This document shows positions 51,837-51,859 of a stretch of 51,859 nt of DNA, piece by piece; position 1 is the stretch's first letter; every line of letters begins with the position of its first letter. The DNA comes from Peptoniphilus sp. (GTDB lineage: Bacteria; Bacillota; Clostridia; Tissierellales; Peptoniphilaceae): the NCBI GenBank assembly GCA_029983555.1, contig JASBZH010000003.1, forward strand, positions 1-51,859. Direction: 5' to 3'. The notes under the pieces are model-generated. The model was not told the DNA's origin, ran no database searches, and worked only from the letters and a program-made list of their open reading frames with translations. A program made the translations under genes and the position numbers.

Positions 51837-51859
51837 TTTTATGTACAAAAAAAGAGCAG

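Overview
The window is about 52 kb of AT-rich DNA with short intergenic gaps, AGGAGG-type ribosome binding sites, frequent TTG and GTG starts, strong intrinsic terminators, and CIRCE-like and CtsR-like heat-shock operators. The gene set fits a low-GC, Gram-positive anaerobe: yybS-gdpP-rplI-dnaB, an FprA-type flavodiiron protein, LCP and GdpP proteins, Trk potassium uptake. An anaerobic Firmicute of the Peptoniphilaceae/Tissierellia kind is my inference; no rRNA or tRNA gene is present to confirm it.

Layout. 0-9.5 kb: htpG (plus strand), then minus-strand genes for a GAF-type methionine sulfoxide reductase, a pair of small membrane proteins of unknown function, the core block yybS-gdpP-rplI-dnaB, and an LCP cell-wall ligase. 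9.6-12 kb (plus): a YaiI/glutaredoxin-like fusion, a nitroreductase, tpx and rlmH. 12-15.2 kb (minus): thiC behind a structured leader, hsp20 behind a promoter carrying two CtsR-like boxes and a CIRCE-like palindrome, and ung. 15.2-24.8 kb (minus): potassium/cation transport (CDF, a frameshifted trkA, trkH, an intact trkA), then an AI-2E family protein, an unknown protein, a radical SAM protein and pncB. 25-27.8 kb (plus): ttcA-like, exodeoxyribonuclease III and a flavodiiron protein.

27.8-30.5 kb has no credible protein gene. It holds degenerate REP-like palindromes, a 0.58-kb tandem duplication (98% identical over its 305-bp core), and what looks like a roughly 440-nt structured RNA unit on the minus strand. 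30.5-37 kb: a ClC antiporter with an unknown membrane-anchored partner, a MATE exporter with an NAD(P)H-hydrate epimerase, a LysR regulator and a PAP2 phosphatase.

37-42.5 kb (minus) is a complete 2-aminoethylphosphonate operon: ABC ATPase, fused double permease, binding lipoprotein and a PhnW-PhnX fusion enzyme. 42.8-49.3 kb (minus) is a compact catabolic module: aconitase X (large and small subunits), a DctP-DctQ-DctM TRAP transporter, a D-2-hydroxyacid dehydrogenase and a GntR/FadR-type regulator. It has a strong promoter overlapped by a perfect palindrome. The module is bracketed by direct repeats of the 3' end plus terminator of the neighbouring corC-like gene, which suggests it was inserted there. 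The enzyme combination does not match a pathway I can name, so this module is the best candidate for an undescribed system. The window ends with a corC-like gene and a second uracil-DNA glycosylase family gene.
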